From: Alteromonadaceae bacterium 2753L.S.0a.02 | GTDB taxonomy: Bacteria > Pseudomonadota > Gammaproteobacteria > Pseudomonadales > Cellvibrionaceae | Direction of reading: 5' to 3' | DNA length: 64,000 bases | Assembly (NCBI GenBank): GCA_007827375.1 | Contig: VISH01000001.1 | Coordinates: forward strand, 186,001-250,000 | Shown: one piece after another, positions 6,731 to 13,834 of the stretch | Numbering within the stretch: position 1 is the stretch's first letter | Layout: each line of letters starts with the position of its first letter | Translations under genes and position numbers: made by a program | The notes under the pieces: model-generated | Told to the model about the DNA's origin: nothing | Databases searched by the model: none | The model's input: the letters and a program-made list of their open reading frames with translations, nothing else

Positions 6731-7143
6731 TATTGTATTCTCATAAATTCGTACGTGGCTGGGCAATCGGTTATCACCGACTCACAATCTTCATTGATGG
6801 TGCTTGATTTTTGATAACTTTCTGTTAATTCGATTATTTCGTACATGACGGTGTTTTCTGATTCCACTCCATTAATAATGTTTGTGTAAAAAATATATTC
6901 TTTACCGGTGCATTTCCAGGTGCCGCTTTCGGTATGAATATACTCACTTACACCGGTTGTTTGCCTAGACTCAATATCAAATGAACCATCTGAATTTATC
7001 GTAGTAATTGATTCTCTTTGGGCTGCTAGCCTAGTGTCATAATCTACCATTAGCCATTTTCCTGGCAAAGTATTGCAATCGTACATATCCGCAGCTACGC
7101 TTACGGAAGTTGATAAAAATATTATAATAGCTATTATTTTCAT
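6730..7143 (-). CDS. secreted lipocalin-like cassette protein
   Basis: A 137-residue protein with signal peptide MKIIAIIIFLSTSVSVAA. The mature domain starts with a GKWLMVDYD motif and has alternating strands (ITTINSDGSFDI, SGTWKCTGKEYIFYT, VMYEIIELTE). GxW at the start of a small beta barrel is typical of lipocalin-like proteins, so I suggest that fold with modest confidence. Four cysteines in the mature part could form disulphides. ATG at 7143 was chosen because upstream codons overlap the attC. The ligand is unknown. Confidence 0.65.
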   Translation of the reverse strand: MKIIAIIIFLSTSVSVAADMYDCNTLPGKWLMVDYDTRLAAQRESITTINSDGSFDIESRQTTGVSEYIHTESGTWKCTGKEYIFYTNIINGVESENTVMYEIIELTESYQKSSTINEDCESVITDCPATYEFMRIQ

Positions 7144-7161
7144 TCGATCACTCCGAATTAC

Positions 7162-7272
7162 ATAACGCCCTGCAGCAGCGGCTGGAGTGGAGGAGCTTGT
7201 TTTTGCGCTAGCGTAGCGTTTAGCGTAAAAACAAGCTCCGGAACGGAAGTCCACTGGCTGAGCTGGTTATGC
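7162..7272 (-). other. attC site
   Basis: The core complement is ATAACGCC at 7162-7169 and the inverse core GTTATGC at 7266-7272. The arms GCAGCAGCGGCTGGAGTGGA and the GGCTGAGCTGG end are shared with the site at 10718. Confidence 0.85.
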
Positions 7273-7273
7273 T

Positions 7274-7690
7274 TTACTTTACAAACTCGTTAAGTGAATA
7301 AATGGAGTAAAGCCGTTCTCTACCATAAGCACAGTTTACCCCGGTTTTATCAATACAAACGTAATATACACCTATAGAAGCATCAGACTCCTTTGAGTAA
7401 TAGGAGATAAAAACTTCTGTTTCCGATTCTTTACCTTCAATTTTTACTTTACTGAGAAAGGCCGAATTTTCACTCTTAAACGGATAGGATTGGGTGGCAG
7501 CTTGCTCCCAATACCGTCCAATTTTTGGAGGTGCAATCAGCGTAACCGAAACCCAGCCTCTCATTGTTTCTGATTTAACTTGAAACCCTAATTTTTCGAT
7601 AATTTCGTTGGTTAGCTCAATAGGCCCGGCTGGCAAAGTGGCTACTGCAACAGCACTAATGAACAATACAAAATTTAAAATATATCTCAT
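7274..7690 (-). CDS. secreted cassette protein, unknown family
   Basis: A 138-residue protein with signal sequence MRYILNFVLFISAVAVATLPAG. The mature part is rich in beta strands and aromatic residues (VKSETMRGWVSVTLIAPP, ETEVFISYYSKES, GVYYVCIDKTGVNC). Two cysteines lie near the C-terminus in VCIDKTGVNCAYGRERLYSI. No paralogue is seen in the window. ATG at 7690 lies 17 bases after the upstream attC core, as is usual for cassette genes, with AAGGAG-like sequence inside the core-proximal region. Location is probably periplasmic; function unknown. Confidence 0.65.
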   Translation of the reverse strand: MRYILNFVLFISAVAVATLPAGPIELTNEIIEKLGFQVKSETMRGWVSVTLIAPPKIGRYWEQAATQSYPFKSENSAFLSKVKIEGKESETEVFISYYSKESDASIGVYYVCIDKTGVNCAYGRERLYSIYSLNEFVK

Positions 7691-7707
7691 TTAGAACCTC
7701 AAGGAGC

Positions 7708-7793
7708 ATAACACTCACAACACGGGCCGGAGCAGCGTAGCTGCGGAGGTCCAGCAGCACAAAGTGCTGCGAGCGTGGTTGTGCTTGTTAGAC
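7708..7793 (-). other. attC site
   Basis: The core complement is ATAACACT at 7708-7715 and the inverse core GTTAGAC at 7787-7793. The inner part has GGCCGGAGCAGCGTAGCTGCGG and the palindrome CAGCACAAAGTGCTG. Confidence 0.75.
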
Positions 7794-7802
7794 AATGGTA
7801 TC

Positions 7803-8144
7803 TCATTGCAAAAGGCAAACTTTATTTAATACTCTAAACGCAACTATATGAAAACCTTCAGCATATGTTTTTGGGTTATTTGAGATATAGGTAGATATTA
7901 TTTTGTCTAAATGCTCAATATCCTTTTTACTTATGCATGACTTTAAGGATTTGATTCTATCTTCATCAGCTCCATACATTGGTGACACAAACGTTCCACC
8001 CAAGTACCCTGCAAGATATGATTGTCTTTTTTGCTGGTCAAGAGATAGATATTTAGCGCTCGTTACATATCCGTTTTGCACTACAGCACAATAAGCTAAG
8101 TTTGTAAGCAAAAGTGACATATATAACGTAATAATGTATTTCAC
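7803..8144 (-). CDS. exported cassette protein, unknown family
   Basis: A 113-residue protein with signal sequence (initiator)-KYIITLYMSLLLTNLAYCA. The helical mature part has SLDQQKRQSYLAGYLGGTF and three cysteines near the C-terminal half (KSCISKKD, NKVCLLQ and an early one). I chose GTG at 8144 because it has GGAAG seven bases upstream and begins the signal peptide. The longer reading frame upstream is attC sequence. The layout YLxGYLxG recalls Rap1a/Tai-type small helical secreted proteins, but the similarity is too weak to name. Probably periplasmic. Confidence 0.6.
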   Translation of the reverse strand: MKYIITLYMSLLLTNLAYCAVVQNGYVTSAKYLSLDQQKRQSYLAGYLGGTFVSPMYGADEDRIKSLKSCISKKDIEHLDKIISTYISNNPKTYAEGFHIVAFRVLNKVCLLQ

Positions 8145-8163
8145 GTTTCTTCCTTGTGGGTGT

Positions 8164-8250
8164 CTAACGCTTTGCTCACAGGCCGGAGCTGCGCAGCAGC
8201 GGAGGTCCAGCCCCAACTTGTTGGGGCGAGTGTGGAGCAACTGGTTAGAC
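8164..8250 (-). other. attC site
   Basis: The core complement is CTAACGCT at 8164-8171 and the inverse core GTTAGAC at 8244-8250. It is nearly identical to the site at 8605-8691 and ends an ORF-less cassette. Confidence 0.85.
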
Positions 8251-8604
8251 AACCCACTTTGCTCTTACCACTGCACTAAAACCAACCTGATATTACTGTA
8301 ATTGTGCGATAAACCTAAACCTTACCGCACAGCCTATTTCTTTAGCACAATGAACGAAGGCTGCTAGCTACGAACTTGCGCTACAGCTAGGTAAAACAAT
8401 ATTGCTACCGGCAATAAGCCCCAAGTTACAATTAACTTTGAGCAATTTTGTTTTACCGTTTTACCCCACCAGGAACGAAGCTACTTAACACTAACATTCG
8501 CGGCCGAAGGCGGCGTTTTCGTTCCTAAATAGTGGAACCACTTTCTTTAAATTCCACGATAATTTCCCAAAGAACCGCGTTTAGCGACCAATACCATGGG
8601 TTGT
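8251..8604. other. ORF-less integron cassette, family 1 copy A, structured
   Basis: I see no credible gene here. Two long inverted repeats stand out. GGTAAAACAATATTGCT (8390-8406) pairs with AGCAATTTTGTTTTACC (8441-8457) across a 34-base loop. CCACC-AGGAACGAA (8466-8479) pairs with TTCGTTCCT...GTGG (8518-8535). A small GCC-GAA-GGC hairpin lies within the second. Most of the sequence is shared with the next cassette. A conserved non-coding RNA or a DNA structural element is possible. Confidence 0.65.
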
Positions 8605-8691
8605 ATAACGCTTTGCTCACAGGCCGGAGTTGCGTAGCAACGGAGGTCCAGCCCCAACTTGTTGGGGCGAGTGTGGAGCAACTGGTTAGAC
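8605..8691 (-). other. attC site
   Basis: The core complement is ATAACGCT at 8605-8612 and the inverse core GTTAGAC at 8685-8691. It is almost identical to 8164-8250, consistent with duplication of a whole cassette. Confidence 0.85.
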
Positions 8692-9044
8692 AACCCATTT
8701 TCGCCACTACCACAAAACCACACCCAACCTGAATTAACTTTAAATAAGCGGTAAACCGTGGGCTTACCACTTGGCTTTAAGCTTTAGCGCGAGGAACGAA
8801 GTCGACCGGCATCGAACACGCGATAATGTAAGGTAAAACAAAATTGCTATTAGCAAGAAGCTCAAATTTGCGAGCTGCTATGAGCAATTTTGTTTTACCG
8901 TTTTAACCCACCATGAACGAAGCTACTCAAACCGGGCAATCGCGGCCGAAGGCGGCGGTTTCGTTCCTAGATGGTGGCACCACCTTTTTAATTTCGCGTC
9001 AATTTTCCATTGAGCGACGTTTAGCGACAAATTCCATGGGTTGT
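8692..9044. other. ORF-less integron cassette, family 1 copy B, structured
   Basis: No gene is supported. GGTAAAACAAAATTGCT (8832-8848) and AGCAATTTTGTTTTACC (8883-8899) form a perfect 17-bp stem with a 34-base loop, the same loop size as copy A. A second stem pairs CCACCAT-GAACGAA with TTCGTTC-ctag-ATGGTGG (8908-8977). The stem repair relative to copy A, with loops diverged, suggests the structure matters. The cassette ends with TTCCATGGGTTGTATAACG, as in copy A. Confidence 0.65.
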
Positions 9045-9162
9045 ATAACGCCTTGCTCACCTGTACATACTGCGGAGAGCGTTTTTGTGTGAAAATGGAG
9101 CGCCAGCGACATACACAAAAACGAGCGTAGCAGTATGTGTCAGGTGGAGCAATTTGTTAGCT
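9045..9162 (-). other. attC site
   Basis: The core complement is ATAACGCC at 9045-9052 and the inverse core GTTAGCT at 9156-9162. It is closely related to the split attC body at 1674-1781. Confidence 0.85.
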
Positions 9163-9164
9163 TT

Positions 9165-9659
9165 TTAATCGATTGTTCGAACAACGACGTCATTTAACTC
9201 CGATTCAAGCGCTTTAGCTAGCTCAACAATTTCTGTCGATTTGCTCGATGATATTAGTGTCTTACAAGCCGAAATTGTTTTTGCACGAAGTAGCTCTAGT
9301 TCCTTAACTGCCTCGTCTTCACCATTGTAATCCGTGAAGACGGAATGCTGAATATCTTTAACAAAGGCAGTAAAATCTTTCGGATGATAATGAAACCAAA
9401 CAAACACGATACTTGGCTCTTCAGCGACAATCTCCGTAATAAATGGCGCAACTTCATAACCTAATGCGCCGTCCCTTCGCATCCAGAGTTCACCAAGATC
9501 CTTCATTATCTCGGACAAACGCGCATTGTTTGCTAATTTAATTTCAGCGGATAAACCCCATTGCGCTTCGCTGAACCAATTGATCCGTTCCTGAAAGTCG
9601 TCAGCAACTGAGGAAGAACAAAATATAAAAAGTAATATGTATATGAAAGGTTTCACCAT
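9165..9659 (-). CDS. secreted helical cassette protein, unknown family
   Basis: A 164-residue protein with signal peptide MVKPFIYILLFIFCSSSVA. The mature part is mostly helical, with an EAQWGLSAEIKLANNARLSEIMKDLGELW stretch, a hydrophobic centre (SIVFVWFHYHPKDFTAF) and an acidic helical end. ATG at 9659 is supported by a strong AGGAGG seven bases upstream. No recognised domain is present; only one cysteine remains in the mature part. It has an ordinary cassette layout with attC sites on both sides. Location is probably periplasmic; function unknown. Confidence 0.65.
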   Translation of the reverse strand: MVKPFIYILLFIFCSSSVADDFQERINWFSEAQWGLSAEIKLANNARLSEIMKDLGELWMRRDGALGYEVAPFITEIVAEEPSIVFVWFHYHPKDFTAFVKDIQHSVFTDYNGEDEAVKELELLRAKTISACKTLISSSKSTEIVELAKALESELNDVVVRTID

Positions 9660-9673
9660 ATTCCTCCTGAAAG

Positions 9674-9788
9674 CTAACGTCAGTAGCACCTGCCTGGACT
9701 GCGGAGCTTGGTTTTGTGTAAAAATGAGCGCAGCGAATTCACAAAACTAAGCGTAGCAGTGTGGGTCAGGTGGCTACTTTGGTTATGC
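9674..9788 (-). other. attC site
   Basis: The core complement is CTAACGTC at 9674-9681 and the inverse core GTTATGC at 9782-9788, overlapping the stop of the next gene. It has the GTAGCACC/GGTGGCTAC subfamily arms. Confidence 0.82.
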
Positions 9789-10181
9789 ATTTTGTTTTAA
9801 ACCTGCATTGAGTGTTTTTAGGCCTATTGTAAACCAACAGCTATTTCCCTGAACAAAAATGCCATCTGCTGGTGAAGCACTGTTTGCAATTGAAACGAAT
9901 TGTTTGAGTCTGACTTTGCCAACTTTAAAATTACTTTCAAGCAGAGAAATCGCAAGCTCTCTATTAGAGTACAGAACTACAAATGTACCTTTTCCTTTTG
10001 CTCGAGTAGGTAGAACGAGCTCTCCTGGCTTAAACGTATGTAGCCTATCAACACTTAAGCTAGGCAAATCGCTTAGGTGATAAAAATAGACAATATTATC
10101 TTGTTGATCTTTGAAGAACCTAATAACGTTTTCCTCAGTAAGATTATCTGAAACTTCGTTGATAGCACATTCTTCGATCAT
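9783..10181 (-). CDS. cytoplasmic cassette protein, possibly SseB-like
   Basis: A 132-residue protein without signal peptide. It has VLPTRAKGKGTFVVLYSNRELAIS around residues 56-80 and a basic strand KVGKVRLKQFVSIANSASPADGIFVQG afterwards. A short protein giving back a value within a bounded range plus the helix-strand pattern resembles SseB N-terminal domains, but I rate this as weak. ATG at 10181 has AGGAAA six bases upstream. The stop codon overlaps the attC inverse core box, a common cassette arrangement. Function unknown. Confidence 0.55.
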   Translation of the reverse strand: MIEECAINEVSDNLTEENVIRFFKDQQDNIVYFYHLSDLPSLSVDRLHTFKPGELVLPTRAKGKGTFVVLYSNRELAISLLESNFKVGKVRLKQFVSIANSASPADGIFVQGNSCWFTIGLKTLNAGLKQNA

Positions 10182-10195
10182 GAATTTCCTGATGC

Positions 10196-10307
10196 ATAAC
10201 GCCGTGCAGCAACGGCCGAAGTGTAGGCGCTTGTATTTGTGCTAGCGTAGCGTATAGCACAAATACAAGCGCCGGAACGGAGGTCCTGTTGGCTGACTTG
10301 GTTATGC
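10196..10307 (-). other. attC site
   Basis: The core complement is ATAACGCC at 10196-10203 and the inverse core GTTATGC at 10301-10307. The inner palindrome pairs GGCGCTTGTATTTGTGCTA with a near-exact inverse. Confidence 0.85.
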
Positions 10308-10697
10308 ATATAGCTCCCTAAGTAAATCGTGGCTTCGGGATAAGAAGCACTCTATTACTTGACGAGCCTGCTTTGAGCTAAATGAATCGGAAGATAAACT
10401 CACCGTACCCTGTTTCTTGGACAAGCCGAACCAAGCACTAACCTCACCTGGAAAATTGCATTCAGATATGAATATCGGGTTTTCACTATCTCCATAAGCA
10501 GAGACCCAGACGAACTCTACATCATCTTCTAAGATTACCGTCAATGTCGGTGAACACTTTTTTAACACTTCCGCTTTCTTTACCTCTCCTCTCCAATCGA
10601 AATTGTCGAAAGCGGCAAGAGCATCTGGCGCACTTGCTATTACTTTTTCTACAGACTCATTATGGGAATTGTCTGCATATTGAAAATTCAATTTCAC
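10302..10697 (-). CDS. cytoplasmic cassette protein, possibly immunity-like
   Basis: A 131-residue acidic soluble protein without signal peptide. It begins MKLNFQYADNSHNESVEKVIASAPDALAAFDNFDWRGEV. A central strand TLTVILEDDVEFVWVSAYG follows, and a helix near the end (SKQARQVIECFLSRSHDLLREL). Small acidic proteins of this kind are common among immunity proteins, and the N-terminal region resembles Imm1-type sequences slightly; I do not assert that family. ATG at 10697 follows an AGGAAAG-like ribosome site. Neighbours give no partner toxin. Confidence 0.55.
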   Translation of the reverse strand: MKLNFQYADNSHNESVEKVIASAPDALAAFDNFDWRGEVKKAEVLKKCSPTLTVILEDDVEFVWVSAYGDSENPIFISECNFPGEVSAWFGLSKKQGTVSLSSDSFSSKQARQVIECFLSRSHDLLRELYA

Positions 10698-10717
10698 TCT
10701 GCTTTCCTATTTTTTGC

Positions 10718-10830
10718 ATAACGCCCTGCAGCAGCGGCTGGAGTGGAGGCGTTTGTTTTTGTGCTAGCGTAAGCGTTAAAGCACACAAACAAACGCCGGA
10801 ACGGAAGTCCGCTGGCTGAGCTGGTTATGT
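10718..10830 (-). other. attC site
   Basis: The core complement is ATAACGCC at 10718-10725 and the inverse core GTTATGT at 10824-10830. Its arms are almost the same as those of the site at 7162-7272. Confidence 0.85.
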
Positions 10831-11187
10831 TTAGTCTCCGAGCTCTACAAACCCAAAATCCCATGATCCACTTCGTACGTTACAGCTATTTAAGTAATGT
10901 ATAGTTATATCTCTATCAGCGAGTTTTGCTGCCATAACTATACTGAGAACACTCGTAAATAGTACGTGGTCAGATGTTATTACTACTCTATTGTATCCAT
11001 CTTCCTGTCCACAGGATATTGGCATGCCTTTCATAGTGATATTGAGCACACCTAAATCGTTTGGGTTGTATGTACCCCAATTGTTTCCATGCAAATTTAA
11101 TTTTTCTATTTTCCCTGTATATGATGCCGAAGCGGCATAAGTAGAAAACGAAAAAATGCCTAAGAATATTACAGCTTTAGTAATCAT
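10831..11187 (-). CDS. small secreted cassette protein (two-Cys family)
   Basis: A 118-residue protein with signal peptide MITKAVIFLGIFSFSTYAASA. The mature part has GKIEKLNLHG, a first Cys in PISCGQEDGYNRVVITSD, the helix TSVLSIVMAAKLADRDITIHYL and a second Cys soon after. This is the same arrangement as the other five small secreted cassette proteins, closest to the one at 13-363 (both have MAAKL/LAAKM followed by D-x-D-I). ATG at 11187 was chosen because upstream codons run through the attC. Predicted periplasmic or secreted with one disulphide; function unknown. Confidence 0.7.
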   Translation of the reverse strand: MITKAVIFLGIFSFSTYAASASYTGKIEKLNLHGNNWGTYNPNDLGVLNITMKGMPISCGQEDGYNRVVITSDHVLFTSVLSIVMAAKLADRDITIHYLNSCNVRSGSWDFGFVELGD

Positions 11188-11211
11188 ATTTACCTTAAAC
11201 TCAATTAAAAC

Positions 11212-11326
11212 ATAACGCCCACCTAACACGAGCCCAACCGGGAGCGTAACGTAGTGGCTAAAATGGCCGCAGGCCAGCCACGAAGTGAAGCGAAGGTTGG
11301 GCTTCGTGTTGAGGTGATTGTTATGC
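11212..11326 (-). other. attC site
   Basis: The core complement is ATAACGCC at 11212-11219 and the inverse core GTTATGC at 11320-11326. Its arms are distinct (CACCTAACACGAGCCCAACC with its inverse), so it is not part of the common subfamilies. Confidence 0.85.
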
Positions 11327-11617
11327 ATTTGGATCACCCACTGTTTCATAACGTTGAATATAATTTTCTATTGGCATTGCGGTACCAGTTACAAACAAAT
11401 TACCCGAATCCTTTTCGACTATCAAAGGAGCATTACCCACAACTGCATATCGCAGTTCCCGAGTTGTATGCCACTTTTCTGAGGTATAAAAGAATACCCA
11501 ACCCCAATCTTTCGATATAGTAGACTCATCTACGACAATATATCGATCCTCTTCGGGTTGGGTCATCGAATTGATGTGGCGTTCTACGATTTCTTTTGCT
11601 TTCTCTTTAGTAATCAT
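11321..11617 (-). CDS. YrhB/Imm35-like immunity-type protein
   Basis: A 98-residue protein matching the YrhB/Immunity protein 35 pattern. MITKEKAKEIVERHI starts the helix, YIVVDESTISKDWGWVFFYTSEKW follows, then RYAVVGNAPLIVEKDSGNLFVTGTAMPIENYIQRYE. Family members neutralise tox-domain effectors, but many occur alone. No toxin gene is adjacent, so it is an orphan here. A start six codons earlier (ATG at 11635) is also possible and would sit in the attC core box; I prefer the family-like N-terminus. Cytoplasmic. Confidence 0.78.
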   Translation of the reverse strand: MITKEKAKEIVERHINSMTQPEEDRYIVVDESTISKDWGWVFFYTSEKWHTTRELRYAVVGNAPLIVEKDSGNLFVTGTAMPIENYIQRYETVGDPNA

Positions 11618-11633
11618 TTCTACGACATTTTGC

Positions 11634-11718
11634 ATAACGCCGTGCACAACGGCCGGAGCTGCGTAGCAGCGGAGGTCCAGCGCAACTTGTTGCGCGATGT
11701 TGGTGCACTTTGTTAGTT
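11634..11718 (-). other. attC site
   Basis: The core complement is ATAACGCC at 11634-11641 and the inverse core GTTAGTT at 11712-11718. The inner part GGCCGGAGCTGCGTAGCAGCGG is shared with 8164 and 8605. Confidence 0.82.
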
Positions 11719-12036
11719 TTCATGTACCCGATATGTAAACTCGTAACCTGCGTCACCAATGATTTTTGAGCACTTTGACAAAAAATACTCAGCATCTTCG
11801 TTTGGCTTGTGCTTACAAACTAGTAACAATTTAATCTCATTACCTTTTGCTTTTGGAAAAGACTTATAGATTTCACCGCTTTCGATATAAGACAGGTAAC
11901 AATTAAACTTTTCTTGGACAAGTAATAAATGTTCCCTATCGCTCCACTCTAAGTGATCCGTAGCAACCAAGGTCACCGATCCGTCGCTAGGATCAGTGCT
12001 TACGATGTCTATAACTTGCGATTCCTCAATGCTCAT
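11713..12036 (-). CDS. DUF6572-family cassette protein
   Basis: A 107-residue soluble protein with the DUF6572 pattern: an N-terminal VIDIVSTDPSDGSVTLVATDHLEWSD, then HLLLVQEKFNCYLSYIESGEIYKSFPKA, then a strand LLLVCKHKP and a C-terminal helix plus EFTYRV. The family is common in cassettes and near polymorphic-toxin loci, but its biochemical role is not known to me. ATG at 12036 lies ten bases after the attC core. Cytoplasmic, complete in length. Confidence 0.75.
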   Translation of the reverse strand: MSIEESQVIDIVSTDPSDGSVTLVATDHLEWSDREHLLLVQEKFNCYLSYIESGEIYKSFPKAKGNEIKLLLVCKHKPNEDAEYFLSKCSKIIGDAGYEFTYRVHEN

Positions 12037-12045
12037 AATGGAAAA

Positions 12046-12160
12046 CTAACGCCAGTAGCACCTGCCCGCACTGTGGAGCTTGTTTTTGTGCAAGAATAAG
12101 CGCAGCGCTTGCACCAAAACAAGCGTAGCAGTGTGGGTCAGGTGGCTACCTTGGTTATGC
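12046..12160 (-). other. attC site
   Basis: The core complement is CTAACGCC at 12046-12053 and the inverse core GTTATGC at 12154-12160. GTAGCACC/GGTGGCTAC subfamily. Confidence 0.85.
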
Positions 12161-12163
12161 TTT

Positions 12164-12502
12164 TTATCCATGCATGACACCCCACGATTCACAAACACCA
12201 CCTATTACTGACATTTCTTGTGATAGCGATTTTTGAGTGGCTATTACATACTCATATGAGACTTCACTGTTGAAAACCAAAAGGACATAGCCAGTAGTTA
12301 TACCATTTTTTCTATCTTCTTCATCTGGATTGATAAATTCAGCAGTTGGATAGAGGCTTAGTATTCGTTGTACTTCACTTTTATCCAGGGGCCAGTGATC
12401 AAAGTCTATATTAAAATCCACTTTGTATTTTTTTGAAAAATCGAAGCCAGCATTTTGTAATCTTCGCATGACATCGCCATCCGCATCATTTGGCCAAGTC
12501 AT
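12164..12502 (-). CDS. RraB-like (RNase E inhibitor B family) cassette protein
   Basis: A 112-residue protein. It begins MTWPNDADGDVMRRLQNAGFDFSKKYKVDFNIDFDHWP, which is the RraB signature (PNDADGDVLRRL, GFDFSK, IDFNVDF). The rest keeps the family pattern, with a ferredoxin-like second half (TGYVLLVFNSEVSYEYVIATQKSLSQ). Chromosomal RraB inhibits RNase E by binding its C-terminal half. Whether this cassette version does so is unknown; the family also includes many orphan proteins in toxin-immunity regions. Cytoplasmic, full length or slightly short. Confidence 0.78.
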   Translation of the reverse strand: MTWPNDADGDVMRRLQNAGFDFSKKYKVDFNIDFDHWPLDKSEVQRILSLYPTAEFINPDEEDRKNGITTGYVLLVFNSEVSYEYVIATQKSLSQEMSVIGGVCESWGVMHG

Positions 12503-12525
12503 AAAATGTATTCCTCTAATTCAGC

Positions 12526-12637
12526 ATAACGCTGAGGTAACTTGCACGGCCTGTGGAGTGGCTTTTTGGGGTAAAGTGGCGCAGCCACCCCAAAAAGGCA
12601 CGTAGCAGGCTGTGTCAAGTTGACCGACTGGTTATAA
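12526..12637 (-). other. attC site
   Basis: The core complement is ATAACGCT at 12526-12533 and the inverse core GTTATAA at 12631-12637. It has GAGGTAACTTGCACGGC arms, shared with 12956 and 13324, and a long inner palindrome around GCTTTTTGGGGTAAAG. Confidence 0.82.
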
Positions 12638-12955
12638 AGCGACACCACCTAACTCCCTGCGCGAAAGCGCACCGAACGGAGCCACTTAATTTAAATTCTA
12701 CTCCGCACTTTGGGAACCCATGAAGAACGAAGCCCAATTACTTTCCAAAGGTTTCTTGGCACTTTTATGGATTACGAATTTCTAGCAATGGTGGCACATA
12801 CCCTGAGATAAACTAAATAATGAGTACCACTGAGCTTGCTAGGTGCTCGAGCCAAAAAAACCTACAAACTTCGTGAACCGATAAACCCAAAATGCTCGCT
12901 AAAACTTGTATCTACAATTCCGCGCTACACTCGATTAAAAGCAACTCGACGCGGT
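12638..12955. other. ORF-less integron cassette, family 2 copy 1
   Basis: No gene is supported. The sequence is repeated in the next two cassettes. Shared blocks include ACTTTCCAAA-GGTTTC, TGGCACTTTTATG, AATGGTGGCACATACCCTG, AACCGATAAA...CCAAAATGCTCGCTAA and ACTCGATTAAAAGCAACTCG just before the attC core. A GAACGAAGC word is shared with the other ORF-less family at 8251-9044. Non-coding function unknown. Confidence 0.6.
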
Positions 12956-13018
12956 ATAACGCTGAGGTAACTTGCACGGCCTGTGGAGTGGCTTTTTGGG
13001 GTACAGTGGCCCAGCCAA
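12956..13018 (-). other. truncated attC site
   Basis: ATAACGCTGAGGTAACTTGCACGGC and the GGAGTGGCTTTTTGGGGTA half match the site at 12526. The sequence then breaks at GGCCCAGCCAAAACC, so the inverse-core arm with GTTATAA is missing. This site should not fold into a complete attC, so the two flanking ORF-less cassettes behave as one unit. Confidence 0.75.
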
Positions 13019-13323
13019 AACCACAATGAAATACCAAACCAAACAAAGCTACCAAACTTAAATTCGGCAATGTTCTTTGAGAGCGGACTCTGAACAAAGC
13101 CACATTACTTTCCAAAAGGTTTCGTGGCACTTTTGTGTATGACGACACTCTAGCAACGGTGGAACACACCCTGCAATAAACACGATATTGAGCACCACTG
13201 ACCTCGCAACACGATGAAGCCAAATAAACCTGTGAACTACGCGAACCGATAAAACCAAAATGCTCGCTAAAACTTATATCTACAATTTCGCGCTACACTC
13301 GATTAAAAGCAACTCGACGCGGT
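13019..13323. other. ORF-less integron cassette, family 2 copy 2
   Basis: The body is closely similar to copies 1 and 3, including TACCAAACTTAAATTCGGCAATG, ACTTTCCAAAAGGTTTC, TTGAGCACCACTGA and the GCTCGCTAAAACTT...GACGCGGTATAACG end. Reading frames are short and interrupted, and no ribosome site precedes them. The downstream attC is truncated. Confidence 0.6.
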
Positions 13324-13435
13324 ATAACGCTGAGGTAACTTGCACGGCTTGCGGAGTGGCTTTTTGGGGTAAAGTGGCGCAGCCACCCCAAAAAGGCGCG
13401 TAGCAGGCTGTGTCAAGTTGACCGACTGGTTATAA
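13324..13435 (-). other. attC site
   Basis: The core complement is ATAACGCT at 13324-13331 and the inverse core GTTATAA at 13429-13435. It is nearly identical to 12526-12637. Confidence 0.82.
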
Positions 13436-13751
13436 AGCAGCACGACTCAAACCCCATTAAAATTCCAAACCAAACAAAGCTACCAAACTTAAATTCGGCA
13501 ATGTTCTTTAAGAGCGGACTCTGAACAACGCCGAAATACTTTCCAAAAGGTTTCTTGGCACTTTTATGTATGACGACACCCAAGCAACGGTGGCACATAC
13601 CCTGTGACAAACTTGATATTGAGCACCACAGATATTGCAACATGCTAAAGCCAAATAAACCTACATACTACGCGAACCGAAAAACCAAAAGGCTTGCTAA
13701 AACCTATTTCAATTTCCACGACGCACTCGATAAAAACCTACTCGACGCGGT
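13436..13751. other. ORF-less integron cassette, family 2 copy 3
   Basis: This is the third copy of the repeated non-coding body. It shares TACCAAACTTAAATTCGGCAA, GGTTTCTTGGCACTTTTATG, CGGTGGCACATACCCTG and ATTGAGCACCAC with the others. Near its end it diverges (CCTATTTCAATTTCCACGACG) and is followed by a different attC type. Confidence 0.6.
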
Positions 13752-13832
13752 ATAACGTTTTTATAAAGGGCCGAGCTGCGCAGCAGCGAAGGTCCAGCCC
13801 GGAACGGGGCGACTTTAATAAACTTGTTAGGA
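13752..13832 (-). other. attC site
   Basis: The core complement is ATAACGTT at 13752-13759 and the inverse core GTTAGGA at 13826-13832. The inner part GGGCCGAGCTGCGCAGCAGCGAAGG is like 8164. Confidence 0.75.
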
Positions 13833-13834
13833 TT

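Noticed and set aside
7903..8094. Plus-strand frame inside the cassette gene at 7803-8144
   Set aside because: It is antisense to a gene with a good signal peptide and start, and all other cassette genes are on the minus strand.
12912..13643. Short minus-strand frames in the repeated cassettes
   Set aside because: They are not conserved in frame among the three copies and lack ribosome sites.
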